A stretch of DNA of 64,000 bases, taken from an uncultured Parabacteroides sp. (GTDB lineage: Bacteria > Bacteroidota > Bacteroidia > Bacteroidales > Tannerellaceae). Where the stretch lies: the NCBI GenBank assembly GCA_937894065.1, contig CALCST010000036.1:1-64000 (forward strand), in the 5' to 3' direction. Every line of letters starts with the position of its first letter. Within the stretch, counting starts at the first letter, position 1. The position numbers were made by a program, and so were the translations under genes. Of this stretch, positions 1-9,416 are shown piece after piece. Under the pieces are notes generated by a model that had not been told where the DNA came from, made no database searches, and saw only the letters and a list, made by a program, of their open reading frames with translations.

Positions 1-424
1 CCGGAGCATAAATACTGCCATCTTGCGTCAGAGCAAAAGGACGTCCATATTTTATAACCCCATTGTCGATAATGTGATGAGGAAGTTCATTTTCTCCTAA
101 ATAGGTACAGTCAAAACGGTATTTATACCCATCGATGAGGCTGATACTTACTTGGCTTACATCATCGAACAGACCAGAAACGTATGGTTCGTAATTTTTT
201 AATCCCTTACCTTGCCAAAATACATTAATAGTATACAACCCTTTCGGTTGTTCACTGCTACGGCTCATTGGTAATTCGCTTTGTTCAATAGAAGGTGCGA
301 TACAGAGAGATACTTGGGTGGTGCTCACCGGATCTGTAGGGTAGTCAGAAGCTTCATCACTGTTGCATGCTACAACGAAGAATGAAATTAGAAAAAAGGC
401 AAAGGCAATGAATGGTGATTTCAT
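1..424 (-). CDS. Lipoprotein of unknown function, C-terminal part missing (window edge)
   Basis: The frame begins with ATG at 424 and stays open to base 1, so about 141 residues are visible and the C-terminus lies outside the window. The N-terminus (MKSPFIAFAFF, then FFVVACNSDE) is a signal peptide with a lipobox ending in Cys20, so the product should be a lipoprotein exported across the inner membrane. The mature part (for example SLIDGYKYRFDCTYLGENE) resembles no family I recognise with confidence. It could be a small surface or fimbria-associated lipoprotein, but that is a guess. The reading is secure; the function is unknown. Confidence 0.75.
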   Translation of the reverse strand, partial: MKSPFIAFAFFLISFFVVACNSDEASDYPTDPVSTTQVSLCIAPSIEQSELPMSRSSEQPKGLYTINVFWQGKGLKNYEPYVSGLFDDVSQVSISLIDGYKYRFDCTYLGENELPHHIIDNGVIKYGRPFALTQDGSIYAP

Positions 425-550
425 TTTACTTTGGAGTTTAATATTGCAAAAGTGAGAGCCAAATTCTTGCTAAAAAAACATGAATAAGAGTCTGATTATT
501 TGTTGTTAAGTTTGTCTTGCACAAAAGTAAGTGTTTTAACTGTAAGAAAC

Positions 551-583
551 AAAAAAAGCGACCCCCTTTTGGGAATCGCTTTT
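551..583 (-). terminator. Rho-independent terminator of pckA
   Basis: On the minus strand AAAAGCGA and TCGCTTTT arms enclose a C/G-rich loop and are followed by a run of seven T. It lies 50 bp past the pckA stop codon. Confidence 0.8.
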
Positions 584-632
584 ATTATTATAATCAGTAT
601 TTGAACTTTCGTTCGAAACGATTTGCTTTATC

Positions 633-2240
633 TTACAATTTCGGACCAGCAGCAACCAAAGCTTTACCAGCTTCGTTACCTGTGAACTTAGTAAAGTTCT
701 TGATGAAGCGACCAGCCAAATCCTTAGCTTTTTCTTCCCACTGAGCAGCGTCAGCATAAGTGTCGCGAGGATCCAAGATAGCTGGATCAACACCTGGCAA
801 TGCAGTTGGAACTTCGAAATCGAAGTAAGGGATCTTCTTAGTTGGAGCGCTGTTGATAGAACCGTCAAGGATAGCATCGATGATACCACGAGTATCGCGG
901 ATAGAGATACGTTTACCTGTACCGTTCCAACCAGTGTTAACCAAGTAAGCCTTAGCACCAGTCATTTCCATCTTCTTAACCAATTCTTCGCCGTATTTTG
1001 TTGGGTGCAATGACAAGAATGCAGCACCGAAGCAAGCAGAGAATGTTGGAGTTGGTTCAGTGATACCACGTTCTGTACCAGCCAATTTAGCTGTGAAACC
1101 AGACAAGAAGTAGTACTGAGTCTGTTCTGGAGTCAAGATAGATACTGGAGGCAATACACCGAATGCATCAGCTGACAAGAAGATAACTTGTTTAGCGTGA
1201 GGACCTTTAGAAACTGGTTTAACGATGTTTTCGATGTGGTAGATTGGGTAAGAAACACGAGTGTTTTCAGTTACGCTCTTATCAGCGAAGTCAATCTTAC
1301 CGTTAGCATCAACTGTAACGTTTTCCAACAAAGCGTCACGTTTGATAGCGTTGTAGATATCTGGTTCAGATTCTTTATCCAAGTTGATAACTTTAGCGTA
1401 GCAACCGCCTTCGTAGTTGAATACACCTTCGTCATCCCATCCGTGTTCGTCGTCACCGATCAACAAACGTTTTGGATCTGTTGACAAAGTTGTCTTACCT
1501 GTACCTGACAAACCGAAGAAGATAGCTGAGCTCTTACCTTCTTTGTCTGTGTTAGCAGAACAGTGCATTGAAGCGATACCGCGCAATGGGTTCAAGTAGT
1601 TCATGATAGAGAAGATACCTTTCTTCATTTCACCACCGTACCAAGTGTTAAGGATAACCTGTTCTTTAGTCTTCAAGTTGAATACTGTAGCAGTTTCAGA
1701 GTTCAAACCTAATTCTTTGTAGTTTTCAACTTTTGCTTTAGCAGCGTTGAAAGATACGAAATCAGGTTCGCCATAGTTAGCCAATTCTTCAGCTGTTGGG
1801 CGGATGAACATGTTAGTTACGAAGTGTGCCTGCCAAGCTACTTCCATGATGAAACGAACTTTCAAACGAGTTGCTTCATTTGCACCGCAGAATGTATCAA
1901 CAACGAACAAACGTTTGCCTGACAATTCTTTTACTGCTTTAGCTTTCAAATCAGCCCATGCTTCTTCTGAACAAGGCTTGTTATCGTTTTTGTATTCTTC
2001 TGAAGTCCACCATACAGTATCTTCGCTAGCTTCGTTCTTTACAAAGAATTTATCTTTAGGAGAACGACCTGTGTAGATACCAGTCATCACGTTAACAGCA
2101 CCCAATTCTGTAACCTGTCCTTTTTCGAAACCTTCCAAACCTGCTTTTGTTTCTTCAGCGAACAGTACATCATAAGAAGGATTATGAACGATTTCCTTCA
2201 CATCGGTAATACCGTACTTGCTTAAATCTAAATTTGCCAT
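633..2240 (-). CDS. pckA: Phosphoenolpyruvate carboxykinase (ATP)
   Basis: Interconverts oxaloacetate + ATP and phosphoenolpyruvate + CO2 + ADP. In Bacteroidales it often runs in the carboxylating direction to feed fumarate fermentation. At 535 residues it has the usual length of the ATP-dependent family. Visible motifs are RSPKD (59-63, substrate binding), the kinase P-loop GLSGTGKTT (243-251) and the metal-binding GDDEHGW (262-268). It is cytoplasmic and monocistronic, with its own promoter candidate near 2349-2356 and a terminator at 551-583. Codon use is strongly biased and there are almost no rare codons, as expected of a highly expressed gene. Identification is secure. Confidence 0.98.
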   Translation of the reverse strand: MANLDLSKYGITDVKEIVHNPSYDVLFAEETKAGLEGFEKGQVTELGAVNVMTGIYTGRSPKDKFFVKNEASEDTVWWTSEEYKNDNKPCSEEAWADLKAKAVKELSGKRLFVVDTFCGANEATRLKVRFIMEVAWQAHFVTNMFIRPTAEELANYGEPDFVSFNAAKAKVENYKELGLNSETATVFNLKTKEQVILNTWYGGEMKKGIFSIMNYLNPLRGIASMHCSANTDKEGKSSAIFFGLSGTGKTTLSTDPKRLLIGDDEHGWDDEGVFNYEGGCYAKVINLDKESEPDIYNAIKRDALLENVTVDANGKIDFADKSVTENTRVSYPIYHIENIVKPVSKGPHAKQVIFLSADAFGVLPPVSILTPEQTQYYFLSGFTAKLAGTERGITEPTPTFSACFGAAFLSLHPTKYGEELVKKMEMTGAKAYLVNTGWNGTGKRISIRDTRGIIDAILDGSINSAPTKKIPYFDFEVPTALPGVDPAILDPRDTYADAAQWEEKAKDLAGRFIKNFTKFTGNEAGKALVAAGPKL

Positions 2241-2348
2241 CTTGATTAATAATTAAAAAATGATTGACTATTATTTATTTCTCTATTTTTCCACCTAAGT
2301 AAAAGATAGCGTGAATGGTATTTATTAACCTTTCCTTTTTTCACGTCA

Positions 2349-2356
2349 CAAATGTA
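2349..2356 (-). promoter_or_regulatory. Bacteroidales-type -7 box upstream of pckA
   Basis: TACATTTG on the minus strand fits TAnnTTTG. A TTTG lies 16 bp upstream, shorter than the usual 19-21. The predicted leader is about 100 nt. Confidence 0.5.
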
Positions 2357-2481
2357 ATATTTTTTTCGTTTGCAAATGTCTTATTAAGGAAATTTTTCAG
2401 TAATAAATATCGTTTTTCTATTTTATGTTAGTTTTTGATATATAGAGTTGGCATTCTGATGTTTTTTGTTTCTCAAAATTC

Positions 2482-2583
2482 CATATATTATGAAAAAGTT
2501 TTTCCATATATTGTGGAATTTTATTTTCATATATTGTGAAATTTTTGTTTCATATATTATGAAAAAACTTTTCCATGCAGCTG
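2482..2583. repeat. Palindrome array A: five cores, constant 12-bp linkers
   Basis: Cores are CATATATTATG at 2482, CATATATTGTG at 2505 and 2528, CATATATTATG at 2551, and a divergent CATGCAGCTG at 2574. Every linker is 12 bp, so the period is exactly 23 bp. Linkers run from A-rich to T-rich, extending each core into an approximately 20-bp palindrome. The array lies between the divergent promoters of pckA and the gene at 2792. The intergenic stretch 2241-2791 holds this array and two promoter candidates, nothing else that I can see. Confidence 0.85.
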
Positions 2584-2755
2584 AAAAATGCTGAAAATGC
2601 AAATAGTTGATTGTGTGATGATTATTAAAACAGCTTTTATTGCTGCTTCCTTTATTTTGCGAATAAGAAAGGTTTTATGCATGTGACTTGAACTTATTGC
2701 TGACATTTTTTGGTTTAAGCTTACCATTTATAAATAAAATAACGGGATAAAATTT

Positions 2756-2763
2756 TATCTTTG
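2756..2763 (+). promoter_or_regulatory. -7 box for the small lipoprotein gene
   Basis: TATCTTTG is a perfect TAnnTTTG, 28 bp before the ATG at 2792. Confidence 0.65.
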
Positions 2764-2791
2764 CAGATAATACATACAGTTATTGATATAT

Positions 2792-3247
2792 ATGAAAAAA
2801 ATAGTATTCTTTTTGTTTGCCCTTCTGATGACTTTTGCATCGTGTGAAGGGCCGATGGGACCTGAAGGTCCTGCCGGACCGGGAACCAACTGGAAAATTC
2901 TGACTTTCACTGTTGATTCCAGAGATTGGAAGATTATGCAGAACGAGGATGGCTCCAACCCAAGATTCTTTTATGAGTTTGAAGTTCCGGAAATTGATGA
3001 GTTTATTTATACAGACGGTTTGGTTTCAGCATATCTGTACACAAATGTTGGTATTGAAACTCAGACTCCACTTCCTTATGTCTTGCATCAGGAAGCTGTG
3101 GATAATCAGGGAAATCCAGTTTTCTGGACTGAAACTTACACCTACGACTATTCTCCGGGTTCAATAGCTTTCTATTCAACATTCAGTGATTTCTTTGTTG
3201 AACAGAATCCTCCGACAATGGAATTCCGCGTGGCTCTTATGTGGTAA
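2792..3247 (+). CDS. Small lipoprotein with collagen-like Gly-Pro motif
   Basis: A 151-residue exported protein. MKKIVFFLFALLMTFASCEG is a signal peptide with lipobox Cys19. Right after the cysteine comes a short collagen-type Gly-X-Y stretch (GPMGPEGPAGPG), then a globular domain of about 120 residues rich in aromatic and acidic residues. The frame also extends upstream from a TTG at 2783, but the ATG at 2792 gives a clean signal peptide and sits 28 bp after a perfect -7 box. Such Gly-X-Y-headed small lipoproteins are common in Bacteroidales; their role is not known to me. It appears monocistronic. Confidence 0.8.
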   Translation: MKKIVFFLFALLMTFASCEGPMGPEGPAGPGTNWKILTFTVDSRDWKIMQNEDGSNPRFFYEFEVPEIDEFIYTDGLVSAYLYTNVGIETQTPLPYVLHQEAVDNQGNPVFWTETYTYDYSPGSIAFYSTFSDFFVEQNPPTMEFRVALMW

Positions 3248-3304
3248 CTAAGTAATTGAGATTATAGACTTAAGTATATATATTAACAAATTCAAAAACA
3301 AAAC

Positions 3305-4720
3305 ATGAATTCATTTGAAATGGTTGCTAAAACCCTTTACGGGTTGGAAGATGTGCTAGCACAGGAGTTGATTCAACTTGGCGCAACCGATGTACAGACA
3401 GGCCGACGCATGGTCTCTTTCTATGGCGACAAAGAACTTCTTTACAAGGCTAATTTCTATTGCCGCACGGCTCTAAGAATACTTATGCCGATATATAAGT
3501 TTAAAGCGAAGGACGCGGACACTGTATATAAAGAGGTGAAAAAAATCAAATGGGAAAATTATATAACCAACGACAAGACTTTTGCTATCGATTCGGTTAT
3601 TTATTCCGAAGATTTCAACCACTCTAAATTCGTAGCATACAGAACTAAGGATGCTATTGTGGATTATTTCGTTGAAAACGGACAGAAAAGACCGTCAGTG
3701 AGAGTCAATAATCCTGATTTGCTTATCAATATTCATATATCTCACAATGATTGTACGTTGTCTATCGACAGTTCTGGTGAGAGTCTTCACAAACGTGGTT
3801 ACAGAGTTGACCAGACTGAAGCTCCTCTTAACGAGGTTTTGGCTGCCGGTATGATTCTGAAAACCGGATGGAAAGGCGAGTCAAACTTTGTTGACCCTAT
3901 GTGTGGTTCTGGAACATTGCTTATCGAAGCTGCGATGATTGCTTTGAATATTGCTCCAGGTGTTCACCGCAAAGAATTTGCTTTTGAAAAATGGGTTGAC
4001 TTTGACCGTGAACTTTTCGACAGAATTTATAACGATGATTCTCAGGAAAGAGAATTCAACTTTATGTGTTATGGCTCTGATATTTCTCAGCAGGCTATCG
4101 ACATTGCAATGGAGAATGTCCGCAGTGCAGGTCTTACTAAATATGTTTGCCTGAAAACTTTGCCGTTCCAGCAGATGACTTCGGCTCCGCAGCCAGGTAT
4201 TTTGGTGACAAATCCTCCTTATGGTGAACGTATTTCGAGCCGTGACCTTCTTGGTTTGTATTCTATGATTGGTGAGCGTCTGAAACATGTGTTCATGGGC
4301 TATAAGGCATGGATTCTTTCATATAAGGATGAGTGTTTCGACAAAATTGGACTTCGCCCGTCTGAGCGTTGCAAACTTATGAACGGTTCGTTGGAATGCG
4401 AATATCGCTGCTACGAAATGTTTGAAGGAACAAACAAAGAATTCAAGAAAAACAAGGCTGAAAATGAAGCTAAGAAAGGTAATCGAAATTCTGATGATGA
4501 TGACAGACGTAAGGATCGCAGAGAATCAAAAGGTGCGTCTAATTTCAGAAACCAGAAGCCAGACCGTCCTGAACGTCGTTTTGCAGCATTGTATTCTGAA
4601 GACGAAGAAGTTCGCCGTTCTTCACGCCCTGGAGTCAAGAGAATGGGAAATTCCGGACCGGGCAAGATGAAATATAAGGAAAGAGAAGATAGAAAGGATA
4701 AGAAAAGAAGATGGAACTAA
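3305..4720 (+). CDS. THUMP-domain class I SAM-dependent RNA methyltransferase (RlmL N-terminal-like)
   Basis: Predicted to methylate a guanine in 23S rRNA or tRNA. An N-terminal ferredoxin-like/THUMP region (about 1-160) binds RNA. The methyltransferase domain shows DPMCGSGTLLIEAA (197-210, SAM-binding motif I) and NPPYGER (303-309, the motif IV typical of amino-group N-methyltransferases). From about residue 395 the protein becomes a very basic, Lys/Arg-rich, low-complexity tail that probably binds RNA; this tail is longer than in E. coli relatives. The last 10 bases overlap the start of the next gene, so the two are probably cotranscribed. The family assignment is secure; the exact target base is not. 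Confidence 0.92.
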   Translation: MNSFEMVAKTLYGLEDVLAQELIQLGATDVQTGRRMVSFYGDKELLYKANFYCRTALRILMPIYKFKAKDADTVYKEVKKIKWENYITNDKTFAIDSVIYSEDFNHSKFVAYRTKDAIVDYFVENGQKRPSVRVNNPDLLINIHISHNDCTLSIDSSGESLHKRGYRVDQTEAPLNEVLAAGMILKTGWKGESNFVDPMCGSGTLLIEAAMIALNIAPGVHRKEFAFEKWVDFDRELFDRIYNDDSQEREFNFMCYGSDISQQAIDIAMENVRSAGLTKYVCLKTLPFQQMTSAPQPGILVTNPPYGERISSRDLLGLYSMIGERLKHVFMGYKAWILSYKDECFDKIGLRPSERCKLMNGSLECEYRCYEMFEGTNKEFKKNKAENEAKKGNRNSDDDDRRKDRRESKGASNFRNQKPDRPERRFAALYSEDEEVRRSSRPGVKRMGNSGPGKMKYKEREDRKDKKRRWN

Positions 4721-6921
4721 GAAAAAGTGGTTTGGTTTGTCTCTGTGCCATAGCTTGTGCTTCGATAGCTGTGGCTCAGACTAAGGATTTGGGCTTGCAG
4801 GACTTGATTCCGGGCGGCAAGAATTATAGCCGTTTTGTGCCGAAATCTGTTCCTCAGCTTCAATGGTGTGGTGATAGTTATCTTTACACCAAAGGTGATT
4901 CTGTAATTATGGGCGACGCAGTTCGCCAGGGTAAGAATTCCTTGAAGTGTGTCACCACTTTGCAGACAATGAATAAGGCTTTGGAAGATGCCGGTCTGAA
5001 AACTATCGGTAATATGCCAAGAATTTCCGTTCCGGATCAGGAAGAAGAGGAAATCCTTAGCTTCCGTGCCCATAATGTCCTTGTACATTATAATTACAAG
5101 GAAAACAAGGTGGAACGTTCTTATAATATGGACAAAGGTGGTGCAAACTACGAATATTGTCCGGCTACCGGCTATTTCGCTTTTACTGAAGGTAACAATG
5201 TTCGAGTTCTTTCTCCTGAGAATAAAGTAAGCGTTGTTACTGATGAGAAAGGTGAAGGCATTGTCTGTGGCCAGTCCGTTCATCAGAACGAATTTGGTAT
5301 TCACAAAGGATTGTTCTGGTCGCCTGATGGTTCACAGCTTGCATTCTACAGAATGGACGAGTCTATGGTTACACCTTATCCGCTGGTTGATATAACAGCA
5401 AGATGTGCCACTGTGAATCCTCGCCGTTATCCGATGGCAGGGATGAAGAGTCATCATGTAACAGTCGGAATATATAATGTTGAATCAGGAAAGACAACAT
5501 GGTTGAAGACTGGAACACCTAAAGAGAAATTCCTAACAAATGTAGCTTGGAGTCCGGATAGCAAATACGTCTATATAGCGGAGCTTAACCGTGAACAGAA
5601 TGAAATGCATTTGGTTCGTTATTCTGCTGAAACAGGAAGTAAGGACGCAGATTTGTTTACAGAGAAGAATGAACATTACGTTGAGCCACAACAGCCGGTA
5701 TTGTTCTTGCCTGAGAATCCTGAGCAATTCATTTGGCAGAGCCAGCGTGATGGTTTCAACCATTTGTATCTTTATAACACAGATGGAACTCTTGTCCGTC
5801 AGCTGACAGAAGGCAGATGGATTGTAAGTGATGTTTTGGGATTCGACGAAAAAGGTGACAACTTGTTTATATCGGCAACTAAACCTATTTCAGCTGATTT
5901 GCCTGAATCTAACAATCCTTTGTCAGTAAAGACATGGAAGCTTAATATCAAGAAAGGAACATTGTTGTGTATGTCGCCAAGCGAACAGAAAGTTGGTGTT
6001 CACAACACAATGTTAAGCCACGACGGAAAATATCTTATTGACAATTATTCATCTTGGAATGTTCCTCGCAACATTGATATTATCGAAACTAAAAAGGGCA
6101 AGACTCTGAAGAATATTCTTACGGCAAAGAATCCTTATGAAGGTTATGTAATGCCGGAAGTGGAACGTGGTACAATAAAGGCAGCCGATGGCACAACAGA
6201 TTTGAATTATTTCATTGTAAAACCGGGAAATATGGTTCCTGGAAAGAAATATCCGACAATTGTGTATGTATATGGCGGTCCGCATGCTCAGCTGGTAACA
6301 GGAAACTGGATGGGCGGCGTTAGCGGTTGGGATATTTATATGGCTAATCGCGGATATGTTGTATTCACAGTTGACAGCCGTGGTTCGGCAAACAGAGGTT
6401 TTGATTTTGAGAGTGTAATTCACAGAAATCTTGGAGTGAATGAAATGGCAGACCAGGTGAAAGGAGTGGAATTCCTGAAAACGAAATCTTATGTTGATGC
6501 TGACCGTATCGGAGTTCATGGATGGAGCTATGGTGGTTTCATGACAACAAACCTTATGCTTACATATCCTGATATATTCAAGGTTGGAGTTGCCGGTGGT
6601 CCGGTTATTGACTGGAGTAAATATGAAATCATGTATGGTGAAAGATATATGGACCGTCCTCAGGAGAATCCGGAAGGTTACAAGAATGCAAATCTTAAGT
6701 TGAAAGCCGGAAACCTGAAAGGTCATTTGCTGATGATTCATGGAGATATCGACCCGGTTGTAGTATGGCAGCACAGCCTTGGCTTCCTGAAAGCTTGTGT
6801 TGAAGCAAATACTTATCCTGATTATTTCGTATATCCGGGACATGAGCACAATGTAATAGGCAAGGACAGACCTCATTTGCATGAGAAAATAACTCGTTAT
6901 TTCGATGATTATTTGAAATAA
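4711..6921 (+). CDS. Dipeptidyl-peptidase IV-type serine peptidase (S9 family)
   Basis: Releases Xaa-Pro dipeptides (or tripeptides, in the prolyl tripeptidyl-peptidase branch) from peptide N-termini, probably in the periplasm or at the outer membrane. The first 22 residues are a signal peptide ending in AVAQ. An eight-bladed propeller region (about 60-480) precedes the alpha/beta-hydrolase domain. The catalytic serine is in GWSYGG (Ser606), the aspartate in HGDIDP (Asp681) and the histidine in the HEHNVIG segment (probably His713). Length 736 is typical. It starts inside the end of the methyltransferase gene. Peptide use fits the secreted peptidase and PorU elsewhere in the window. Whether it prefers di- or tripeptides cannot be told here. 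Confidence 0.93.
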   Translation: MELRKSGLVCLCAIACASIAVAQTKDLGLQDLIPGGKNYSRFVPKSVPQLQWCGDSYLYTKGDSVIMGDAVRQGKNSLKCVTTLQTMNKALEDAGLKTIGNMPRISVPDQEEEEILSFRAHNVLVHYNYKENKVERSYNMDKGGANYEYCPATGYFAFTEGNNVRVLSPENKVSVVTDEKGEGIVCGQSVHQNEFGIHKGLFWSPDGSQLAFYRMDESMVTPYPLVDITARCATVNPRRYPMAGMKSHHVTVGIYNVESGKTTWLKTGTPKEKFLTNVAWSPDSKYVYIAELNREQNEMHLVRYSAETGSKDADLFTEKNEHYVEPQQPVLFLPENPEQFIWQSQRDGFNHLYLYNTDGTLVRQLTEGRWIVSDVLGFDEKGDNLFISATKPISADLPESNNPLSVKTWKLNIKKGTLLCMSPSEQKVGVHNTMLSHDGKYLIDNYSSWNVPRNIDIIETKKGKTLKNILTAKNPYEGYVMPEVERGTIKAADGTTDLNYFIVKPGNMVPGKKYPTIVYVYGGPHAQLVTGNWMGGVSGWDIYMANRGYVVFTVDSRGSANRGFDFESVIHRNLGVNEMADQVKGVEFLKTKSYVDADRIGVHGWSYGGFMTTNLMLTYPDIFKVGVAGGPVIDWSKYEIMYGERYMDRPQENPEGYKNANLKLKAGNLKGHLLMIHGDIDPVVVWQHSLGFLKACVEANTYPDYFVYPGHEHNVIGKDRPHLHEKITRYFDDYLK

Positions 6922-6936
6922 GGATAGGGGATTGAG

Positions 6937-7020
6937 AAGTTAAGGAACCAAGGAGTTAAGTAGTAGAGTTGAATATATTCTTAATATAGTTCCTTGTTAG
7001 CTCGTTCCCTTGTCAACTTA
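6937..7020. repeat. GTTGACAAG-family imperfect inverted repeat
   Basis: AAGTTAAGGAACCAAGGAG in the left half pairs imperfectly with CTCGTTCCCTTGTCAACTT in the right half. It occupies the gap between the peptidase gene and purD. Confidence 0.55.
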
Positions 7021-7048
7021 TAAACTCAAAAACTTAAAAACTCAAAAT

Positions 7049-8317
7049 ATGAACATCTTATTATTAGGTTCAGGCGGTAGAGAACACGCCATTGCTTGGA
7101 AAATAGCACAAAGCCCGAAAGTAGATAAATTATTTATTGCTCCGGGAAATGCAGGAACAGCTCAGGTTGGAACAAATGTAAATATCAAAGCTGACGACTT
7201 TCCTGCAATCAAGGAATTTGCTTTGGCAAATGACGTGAATATGGTTGTAGTCGGTCCTGAAGACCCACTTGTTAAAGGTGTATATGATTTCTTCAAGAAC
7301 GATGCTGAACTTGCTGGAATTCCTGTTATCGGCCCAAGCAAAGCCGGTGCACAGCTTGAAGGTAGCAAGGACTTTGCAAAAGCATTTATGATGCGTCATA
7401 ATATTCCTACTGCAAGATATAAGAGTATTTCTGCAGAGAATCTGGAGGAAGGATATGCTTTCCTTGAACAGCTTGAAGCTCCTTACGTTCTTAAGGCAGA
7501 CGGTTTGGCTGCAGGAAAGGGTGTGTTGATTATAGATTCTTTGGAAGAAGCCAAGAAAGAACTTGGCGATATGTTGGGTGGAATGTTTGGTGATGCCAGC
7601 AAGACTGTTGTAATCGAGGAGTTCCTTGATGGTATTGAATGTTCTGTATTCGTAATTACTGACGGAAACGATTATAAAGTATTGCCAGTTGCAAAAGATT
7701 ATAAACGTATCGGCGAAGGCAATACAGGACTTAACACTGGCGGTATGGGTGCAGTTTCTCCTGTTCCGTTTGCTGATACTGTGTTCATGCAGAAAGTTGA
7801 CGAAAGAATTATCCGTCCGACAGTTGAAGGTCTGAAGTCAGAAGGCTTGGATTATAAAGGTTTTATTTTCCTTGGACTTATCAATGTCAAGAACGAACCG
7901 ATGGTTATAGAATACAACTGCCGCATGGGTGACCCGGAAACAGAAGTTGTAATGTTGCGTATCAAGAGTGATTTGGTTGAGCTTCTTGAAGGTGTTGCTG
8001 CCGGAAATCTTGCATCTAAGACTCTTGTAGAGGACGAACGCGCTGCAGTTACAGTAATGTTGGTTAGCGGTGGTTATCCTGAAGCTTATGAAAAAGGAAA
8101 AGTAATGACAGGAATGGAAAACGTTACTGACAGTATTCTTTTCCACGCAGGAACAAAAGAAGAAGACGGAAAGATTCTGACAAACGGCGGACGTGTTATC
8201 GCAGTCAGCTCATACGGAAAAGATAAGGAAGAAGCACTTGCCAAATCATTTGCCGGAGCAAAAGCGATTGATTTCGATAAGAAATATTTCCGCAGTGATA
8301 TCGGATTTGACCTGTAA
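7049..8317 (+). CDS. purD: Phosphoribosylamine-glycine ligase
   Basis: Catalyses the second step of de novo purine synthesis: phosphoribosylamine + glycine + ATP to glycinamide ribonucleotide. The protein of 422 residues has the normal family length. It begins MNILLLGSGGREHA, the hallmark N-terminal motif, which fixes the start at ATG 7049; a longer upstream frame lies inside a repeat and is not used. The ATP-grasp core follows (LKADGLAAGKGV around residue 145, and EYNCRMGDPETE around residue 285). It is cytoplasmic. A GTTGACAAG-type repeat lies upstream and a strong terminator follows. Confidence 0.97.
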   Translation: MNILLLGSGGREHAIAWKIAQSPKVDKLFIAPGNAGTAQVGTNVNIKADDFPAIKEFALANDVNMVVVGPEDPLVKGVYDFFKNDAELAGIPVIGPSKAGAQLEGSKDFAKAFMMRHNIPTARYKSISAENLEEGYAFLEQLEAPYVLKADGLAAGKGVLIIDSLEEAKKELGDMLGGMFGDASKTVVIEEFLDGIECSVFVITDGNDYKVLPVAKDYKRIGEGNTGLNTGGMGAVSPVPFADTVFMQKVDERIIRPTVEGLKSEGLDYKGFIFLGLINVKNEPMVIEYNCRMGDPETEVVMLRIKSDLVELLEGVAAGNLASKTLVEDERAAVTVMLVSGGYPEAYEKGKVMTGMENVTDSILFHAGTKEEDGKILTNGGRVIAVSSYGKDKEEALAKSFAGAKAIDFDKKYFRSDIGFDL

Positions 8318-8331
8318 GAAATAAACCAGAT

Positions 8332-8388
8332 AAAGAGTTGGGGAGGAAATATATGGCTTATGGCCAGTCTTTCCCCAGCTCTTTTTTA
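8332..8388 (+). terminator. Terminator of purD
   Basis: AAGAGTTGGGGA pairs with TTCCCCAGCTCTT across a 25-nt loop and is followed by a run of T. Confidence 0.8.
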
Positions 8389-8420
8389 TAGTATTTATTG
8401 CATAAAATTCTCTTGTTTTT

Positions 8421-9416
8421 ATGTTTTCTTCCCGATATACGACCGGCAAGCTTTCGATTTTCCTTTTCATTAATATTGCTTGTATTTTGTGTTGGATTGC
8501 CGGATATATTTTCTCGATAGGTTATCCTGTTTATGGAGAAATATCAGCTCCTCCATTGTGGAATTATATTTGCCAGATAATGCCAGAGAAAGGAATAACA
8601 TTTATGATAGGTTTCTTTCTTATGGTTGGCGGAGCGTTTTTGGTTCATAGGGCAAATTATTCACTAATGCTGATTAGAGAGAAAACGCTGTTGCCAGTTC
8701 TCTTTTATATGCTCCTTAGTAGTACAAATCCGGATTTTTTCCCAATTAAGTCAGCTTCGTTTGGAGTTTTTTGCCTTGTGTTGGCAATTTATCAGCTTTT
8801 TATTTCATATCATAATCCTTACAATACATACAGGGCATTCAATGCTTCTTTTATTATAGGAGTGGGAAGTTTGCTTTGGACTTATATATTGTGCTTTCTT
8901 CCATTATTCTGGTTTGGAATGTATAAATTCCGCTCACTGAATATACGTTCGTTTGTAGCTTCAGTTATGGGAGTTATTACGATATATTGGTTTGTATTCG
9001 GCTGGTGTGTTTGGCAAAGCGATTATTCAGCATTAAGCATTCCTTATCATACATTATTTAAGATACAACCATTACAGATTTTTAATTCTGAGTGGACAGA
9101 TTGGATTGGTATAATATATGGAGTGATACTTATTTCTATAGCTTCAATAAATATAATTACCCATGAGCATGAAGATAATTTGCGAACACGTCAATTTCTT
9201 TCGTTCCTTATATTGATGACTGTATGGTCTTTTGGCCTTTTCTTCCTTTACGAGCAGTCTTCAGAAGAGTTCTTGCAAGTTATAGGTTTGCCGGCTTCTA
9301 TTCTTATAGCTCATTTCTTTACCGTTGTAAAAGGGAAATATGTGTTTTGGATGTTTAATGTGTCATTAATTGCTTATTTTATATTCTTCATTCTTCGTAT
9401 ATGGAATTTCTTATAG
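8421..9416 (+). CDS. Polytopic membrane protein of unknown function
   Basis: 331 residues with about eight to ten hydrophobic helices spread over the whole length, starting with FLFINIACILCWIAGYIF near residue 13. No catalytic motif is obvious. Short polar loops separate the helices, and a longer soluble loop around residues 205-225 (PYHTLFKIQPLQIFNSEW) could be periplasmic. The last 16 bases overlap the start of the following VTT-domain gene, so they form a two-gene operon after the purD terminator. I do not recognise the family; a transport or envelope role would be a guess from topology alone. Confidence 0.75.
   Translation: MFSSRYTTGKLSIFLFINIACILCWIAGYIFSIGYPVYGEISAPPLWNYICQIMPEKGITFMIGFFLMVGGAFLVHRANYSLMLIREKTLLPVLFYMLLSSTNPDFFPIKSASFGVFCLVLAIYQLFISYHNPYNTYRAFNASFIIGVGSLLWTYILCFLPLFWFGMYKFRSLNIRSFVASVMGVITIYWFVFGWCVWQSDYSALSIPYHTLFKIQPLQIFNSEWTDWIGIIYGVILISIASINIITHEHEDNLRTRQFLSFLILMTVWSFGLFFLYEQSSEEFLQVIGLPASILIAHFFTVVKGKYVFWMFNVSLIAYFIFFILRIWNFL

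Noticed and set aside
2482..2583. Rex operator near pckA (TTGTGAAAT.. segments in array A)
   Set aside because: Rex boxes are inverted TTGTG-type repeats around a short AT spacer. Here the TTGTG halves do not face a matching CACAA at the right distance, and the period is explained by the array.
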